From Limanda limanda (taxonomy: Eukaryota > Chordata > Actinopteri > Pleuronectiformes > Pleuronectidae), in assembly GCF_963576545.1 (NCBI RefSeq), contig NC_083637.1, positions 20,642,507 to 20,706,506 on the forward strand: a stretch of DNA of 64,000 bases. Direction: 5' to 3'. This document shows, piece after piece, positions 59,091-64,000 of the stretch. Every line of letters begins with the position of its first letter. Positions within the stretch are counted from its first letter, which is position 1. The notes beneath the pieces are model-generated. The model had not been told where the DNA came from. It ran no database searches and was given only the letters and a program-made list of their open reading frames with translations. The position numbers and the translations under genes are program-made.

Positions 59091-59253
59091 ACACCCAGGG
59101 AGCCATGCACAGCTCCACTGCCCGAGGCCGAGTGCACAGAGCTGGGGCATGAACCCAGGGATCCTGGAGAGCTCCACTGACCGAGCCAGAGGGGCGCACA
59201 GCCCGGACACAGCGCCACCAAGCCCGGGGCAGCAACCCAGGGAGCCATGCACG
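59091..59253. repeat. GC-rich degenerate minisatellite
   Basis: ACCCAGGGA recurs at 59093, 59153 and 59235. CCCAGGGAGCCATGCAC is present in the first and last copies, and AGCTCCACTG at 59111 and 59170 follows the first two. The units are therefore about 60 and 82 bp. The segment is clearly more GC-rich than its surroundings and is open on several frames of both strands (59038-59319), which is why several overlapping frames occur without any being a gene. Confidence 0.7.
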
Positions 59254-59495
59254 TCTTTTCAGACATGTTTGGACACTGTCTGTGTCTCTGTGATCTGTGC
59301 TGCACACTGCCAACCACATTGGGCCATCTCAGCGTGTCAGAGAGAAGTGAGCAGCAGAGTGTGTGAGCTGCGTTACCTTTCCCTCAATGTTCCGGGACTA
59401 TCAATGAGAAGCTGCGCAATTCTTTTGTTCTAATCAACTGCTTGAATAAGGCCTGGGACAAACGTGATCACTATAAATTGTTTCCACTCCACTAG

Positions 59496-59531
59496 AAAGG
59501 GATTCAGGGCCGCCTCGCCCTGAATCCCTTT
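59496..59531. repeat. Perfect 15-bp inverted repeat with 6-base loop
   Basis: AAAGGGATTCAGGGC (59496-59510), loop CGCCTC, then GCCCTGAATCCCTTT (59517-59531), all pairs matching. A G-T pair could extend it by one. The GC-rich stem is stable, but it is shorter than a standard microRNA precursor. There is no downstream U tract adjacent to it. Confidence 0.92.
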
Positions 59532-59539
59532 TAGGCCAC

Positions 59540-62255
59540 ATTTTCTCTGACTGACAACAGCAGCTGACCAGAAATCTTTCTTATCTCCAGCTTTCCTTCT
59601 GATCCTCTTTACACCCTCTCTCCAAATCAACTCACGTACAACCCCACAATGCCCACACACATATATACAAACACCTCCTTCCCATCTCTGCTTTATAAAT
59701 CTTTCCCTGTGTTGTATGTGTTTCACACAATAACAGCACCTGTTGCTCTCCCTCTCATTTCTGATAACTCTCTGATTGGTCAATAAATGTTTGGGAAGTT
59801 ATGATTGTTGTCGACACAGGAGCAGGGACAGACTACATCTTCCTCATTTCTTATAAGGCCGCCTCCTTGACCTTTATCGCATTGCAAAACAACTTGCCGA
59901 GCCATAAACTACTTCACTTCAAATCTTTCCTTACACCCTAATGTGAAATTGAGTCTTGAAAATGAGCTATGTTCAAAGTCATTTATAGCGGCACAGCTCC
60001 TTTGACCTACTGTTTGCTTAGTATTATGACAGCTCCACTTGAAATTAATCGTTTCATCTGCACAGTCTCTTCTCTCTTTGGCTCTATGTTAAGATGATGA
60101 CAGCAATTTTCTACATCCTACTCATGTCATGTGTAGGATGCAGGGATTTGCTAAATTGCCTGCCCCCGTTTGGATATTGAAGCAAACTGTGATAGCAAAG
60201 TAAAAATAGAGAGAAAAGCAACATTTGGGTTGTCTGTGGTTTTTAAAGATACATTTGTATATACAGAGTGGAAAGTCTTTTCAAATGGCCTTTTTTATCT
60301 GATTAACATTCCAGAGCCCAAAGTTATTCACTTCACGATGACATAAAAAAAAAGACAAACAGCAAATCCTACAATCTGAGTAGAAGTCCCACTGTGAAGT
60401 ACCATATGTGCATGGCTGTGGAAATGCTAAACTTTTTCTCCCTCTTAACTGGGATGAACCCATGTTGTTGCCGTTGGCCAAATGCTTCTTCCAACAGGGA
60501 CAGAACAAATAAGATTGTGGCGGCCTGCTTCAGAGAGTTGTTTATATAAGTAAACCTTCTGACACAGTCACCAGCGACCCCTTTTTACCCTTGTCTTACT
60601 CATCCCTGCACAAGAGCATCAGTTCATATGTACATATATTGCACAATTATTGTGATTCCAGTTCATTGCCTCTCTCTGCTTATTCTGCCTTCCATTAGAA
60701 AGGCTAATGTTTGGCTTTACTTCCATCTCCTAGAATTAACTTCCACCTTCGCTGCTCTTGCCTTTCTCGAACATGACATTTATACCGTTCCTTTTCATAT
60801 TTGCTCTCACTCGTCATCTGATTGTTGTGTATTAATGTGACAGGGTAGTACTCTCACAGTTGGTGGTTACTCACCCTTACAATATGGAGGATAATGTGCC
60901 GGTTAAAAACCTTCAGCACAGATTAACTTCTCTTCCCCTTCACCCTTTTTTCATTCACTTTTATCTTTTGGGATCATCACAGTGTTTCTCCTTTTCTCTA
61001 CATAAATAAACTACACAAGAAATGCTCAACTGTCACATGTCCAGTTACTTAATCATAAATGTAACTTCTATCTGGGAATGTCATAAATATTTTACCTTCC
61101 TTAAATGCAAGATATGAATAATGAATATTTGAAGGAATATTCAGAAACTGAGAATACTCCAATAACAACTCAATACACATTCTAAAACAGCGATCTGCAC
61201 ATTCAATAGCTCATCATGTCACCCCACATTGCCAAAAGCGCCATATCACTCAAACTTTAATGCTGTAATGACTACAACACAAATAAGATATGAACATATG
61301 GTTGTGTAGCTTGTAAAATATTCAATTATCAATCAGCAAAGGACTAAGAATATACATTAACCACATTACCAAAGCAACGAGCAACAAATCACTCCCTGGT
61401 GTCTCACAGTCCAACCCTTACATCCCATCCCAATAAACTTCATCTTTGAGTTTTCACAGATATACAGACCCATAAACTCTGGAATAATTATGACTAACAG
61501 TTTGTGGGACACAGATAAAACCTAACGAAGTTTGAGAGCTGGCAAATAAACAGTAAAAACTCAGTTCATAGCCTTCGCTGTCTTAATGAGATGACTAAGC
61601 ACAAGAAATTAGCTAAAGCACTGGATGCGCTGATGCTTGCCGCTGATTGGACAGGGGCCTCCAGAGAGATAGATTTGTTTAATTATATTGTGGTAATTTA
61701 ATGGCTGTAATTTTTATAGCTTTGTTTTTTTCTGATATGAACAATTCCCAGTTATTTCTGATACAGGAATCATCAGTCGAATAACAGCCAATGAAAGAAA
61801 AACTGAAAATTTACCCCAGAAAACTCTGAATGAGTCTTGGAGAATCTGTCAAAGAGTTTAAGAACTTGGGTTGCAGTTTGCAGCTTCTTCAATATGTCAC
61901 TCAGTGGTTTATTTATGAGGACAATGTACAGAAAGCATTTTAAATATGACAGCACGATCCCAATGCACAGCCCACCCCTTTTATTGCAGATGTTAATATT
62001 AGGGTCCGAATTCTCTGTTCCTTTGTATTTACTCCTTCTCTTTCGGAGTCTAAAATATTTTATTCATTACCTTGTCTCTCCTCTCCTTGCTCTCGCTGCT
62101 GTATCTGCTCACCCATGTCCAACAGGGAAACAAGGAATTTAGCAACTTGCACTAGAATTTATTCTTTCTGTCTGTCCTAATGTGAACTCATAATGAATAT
62201 GTCATTTTTCTCCACAAAACTTTCATCCAATAATAAAATTGGAAATATTGACCAT
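59540..62255. other. Unassigned AT-rich DNA
   Basis: No gene or recognised repeat in 2.7 kb. Frames at 59430-59783 (minus) and 61837-62142 (plus) have no domains. Confidence 0.45.
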
Positions 62256-62261
62256 GATTTA

Positions 62262-63421
62262 CAGTTGTGGTCCTAAAGATTTTAGACCAGTGGACAAGAA
62301 ACTTGTATTTTACCCTTCTTTTGAATAGGACGCATTTTTATTATTTATTACAAATACTTATATTTGCTTGATAAATACAATTTAGTTTGAAATCCTGAAT
62401 ATGTGTCCGCTATGTTTGTCTTCAATGACTACTTGCACTCAAAACGCTATGGATTTCACAAGTTTATGTAAAACCTCTGCAGCCATAGCATGATCTGACA
62501 ATGTTTCAAAAAGCCACTTGTAATTCCACAGATCTGTCTTAATTTGCCCTCATAAATGTTAGATGGGGTTAAGGTCGGTGGCTGGTGGAAAGATCGTGAC
62601 AGTCAGGACTCCTTGGTCGCCTTTGCTCCTCCAGTAGTCTTTGCAAACTGGGCGTGTGCTTGATGTCATTATGCTGCTGCAGAGGGAATCCTCCTCCACA
62701 TGCATGCAAACCAGAATGTACAGCATGTCTCTGAAAGATGGAGTGGTGTGTAGTCAGTTCAGTGCAGGTGTCCAAACTCCTACTCCTAATAGTGCAAACA
62801 TCCCCAGAGTTGAGAAATCCCAACAACACTGTTTCGTGGTTGGTGAGATAGACTGCAATTTATTCTCCCTCCTGATCTGTCTTTACATCATACACCATTA
62901 CTGCTATAAATTATTCTATTTACAGCCATCAACCGTGCAACGCTGGTATTTCTTTGCCAACCCCCAGTGTTTGGTATTTTTTCCCTCCAGAGAGGTTGTT
63001 TACATCGTATGACTTGTCCACTGAGGCAAATACAAGACAGCCTTCTTCTGACAGTTCTTTTGCTGATTGGAGTCTTGAAGATGCTTCTCTATCTCTTGGG
63101 GAACTGAGCTCGATGCGTTGATCTTCTGATGGTGTCGTAAAATTTCGTCTAAAGCTTTTCTATGGAGACAACTGGTTTCATAGTTCCATGCACTGCCCTT
63201 AAAATGTATAGTCTAGTAATGGTTTGATGCTAAAGAGGTCTCTCTTTGCTAGGATAATAATCAGATTCCTGACATTTCCACTTGGTTCTGATGCCCTTTT
63301 CCCCACTTTAATATAACACTATAATGCGACGATAAAGCAATGATCTGCTTGAAACTTGAAGCACAGCCTCCGACTTAATTTCTTGACTAAGGTTTGGTCT
63401 ATAAACTGGGAAAAAACAGAG
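62262..63421 (-). mobile_element. Tc1-like (IS630-Tc1-mariner) transposon, inactive
   Basis: The left terminus CAGTTGTGGTCCTAAAGATT follows a TA dinucleotide (62260-62261), as expected for Tc1 insertion, and continues TTAGACCAG. The right end is eroded: TGGTCTATAAACTGGG at 63395-63410 resembles the inner part of the inverted terminus, and GTA at 63421-63423 may be the end. Between them lies a full-length but mutated transposase gene on the minus strand. The length, about 1.16 kb, is slightly short for Tc1-like elements (usually 1.2-1.6 kb). Confidence 0.85.
62455..63400 (-). pseudogene. Tc1-like transposase pseudogene
   Basis: Read on the minus strand, several landmarks occur in transposase order. 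Near 63390-63270 is an N-terminal helix-turn-helix-like segment (TKP*S.., IIALSSHYSVILKW). Near 63085-63020 is the second DNA-binding part with ISKRTVRRRL. Near 62690-62660 is LQQHNDIKHT, matching the QQDNDPKHT block that holds the second catalytic Asp. At 62580-62562 is PPATDLNPI, matching SPDLNPIE. Next comes HL*GQIKTDLW. The codon where the third catalytic residue (Glu) is expected is a stop (62559-62561), and several other stops and frameshifts occur. It would bind the element's ends and cut and paste it in the nucleus if intact; here it is dead. Confidence 0.88.
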
Positions 63422-63467
63422 TAAAATCCCCTTCATGCTTTTTTGCTTTAGTGCTTGACGCCGGCCA

Positions 63468-63662
63468 CACACCGGACGCGTTAGCGTCGCGTTGGCGTCG
63501 CGTGAGCGTCGCGTGAGCGTCGCGTGAGCGTCGCGTGAGCGTCGCGTGAGCGTCGCGTGAGCGTCGCGTAAACGCTAGGCTGTCACACCGGACGCGTAAG
63601 CGTCGCGTAAGCGTCGCGTAGATCCCTAGCACGCTGGGGCCAGGCTGCACACCGGACACGCT
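63468..63662. repeat. CpG-dense 11-bp minisatellite with CACACCGGACGCG blocks
   Basis: Eight 11-bp units of GCGTCGCGTGA type start at 63484 and repeat every 11 bases to 63571. Two more (GCGTCGCGTAA type) lie at 63600-63621. The block CACACCGGACGCGT occurs at 63468 and 63584, with a variant at 63648. Nearly every unit has three CG dinucleotides, striking in an otherwise CG-poor window. The minus-strand open frame across it repeats every 11 codons and is not a gene. Confidence 0.93.
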
Positions 63663-63939
63663 GAACTCCGCGGCGGTCATCCTGCGATTCCTCCCCGTGA
63701 TCACACATACAGCTGATATTTGTTATTAACTGAAACGGTGTCCCAGCATTTGTCCTTTTTAATGTTGTCTTTAAACAACACGGCCGAGGATCGTACAGCT
63801 CACTGTACTACTTCTCCACTTCAATTATTAATTTAATGTCATCCATCTTCAAGAACTTCTCCGCTGTTTGCTCAGTTCAATGTCGGGTGTCGAGGGTAAA
63901 TTACGTATTCTCCACTCAAGCCTATGTGGAGACTACGTA

Positions 63940-63940
<1 letters not shown>

Positions 63941-63976
<36 letters not shown>
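63941..63976. repeat. (CA)n microsatellite
   Basis: About 36 bp of pure CA, followed by CT-rich sequence to the window end. Confidence 0.95.
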
Positions 63977-63979
<3 letters not shown>

Positions 63980-64000
63980 CTCTCTTTCTATCTTTATGAC

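Noticed and set aside
59038..59319. Overlapping 60-94-codon frames on both strands
   Set aside because: A GC-rich degenerate minisatellite explains the open frames; none has a domain.
59496..59531. microRNA gene or rho-independent terminator
   Set aside because: The stem is too short for a typical precursor, there is no U tract, and bacterial terminators do not apply to a fish genome.
63395..63423. Intact right TIR of the Tc1 element
   Set aside because: Only partial similarity to the left TIR; the outer bases are not a clean inverse match, so the right end is reported as eroded.
63399..63704. 101-codon minus-strand frame with 11-residue repeats
   Set aside because: Direct translation of the 11-bp CpG minisatellite.

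Overview
The window looks like nuclear DNA of a teleost fish, probably a spiny-rayed (percomorph) one. The main reasons are dense (CA)n/(TG)n arrays, long one-strand pyrimidine tracts, many short TIR-flanked hAT-type and Tc1-type elements, and several dispersed repeats typical of fish (the AAGTC-rich hAT, the TATAAAGATGGA family, the TCAA-tailed repeat, the GGGATAGTTCACCC repeat). Species cannot be read from the sequence. No host protein-coding exon, rRNA, tRNA, known microRNA, CRISPR or prokaryotic gene was recognised. Almost all open frames are short chance frames or run through simple repeats. The stretch is best read as intergenic DNA or the inside of a very long intron.

Layout. 1-3673: unassigned, with one long poly-G. 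3674-5172: a complete hAT element with 8-bp target duplications. 5173-9095: purine-rich DNA, a TIR-element end, a GC-rich spot with two E-boxes, TG arrays and a diverged TATAAAGATGGA-family copy. 9096-16770: AT-rich DNA, a 0.9-kb pyrimidine tract, a TIR element (14225-14928), a TCAA-tailed repeat and another family copy. 16779-28900: microsatellites, two more TATAAAGATGGA-family loci, a degraded AAGTC-hAT end and a SINE-like piece. 29054-30111: a hAT element whose internal deletion joins its BED finger to its dimerisation domain. 30112-40690: CA arrays, a LINE/SINE tail, a 19-bp minisatellite, purine tracts, a hAT end, a cryptic tandem repeat of about 64 bp, a second degenerate hAT and a perfect hairpin. 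40690-59000: sparse DNA with microsatellites and one more complete hAT (48124-48850). 59091-64000: a degenerate GC-rich minisatellite, a perfect 15-bp-arm hairpin, a dead Tc1-like transposon (62262 to about 63421) and a CpG-dense 11-bp minisatellite.

There is no pathway or operon to describe. What the window shows is a record of cut-and-paste transposition. At least three hAT insertions keep matching 8-bp target duplications, and two transposase genes survive only as fossils. Items called conserved-element candidates are guesses that need cross-species alignment.
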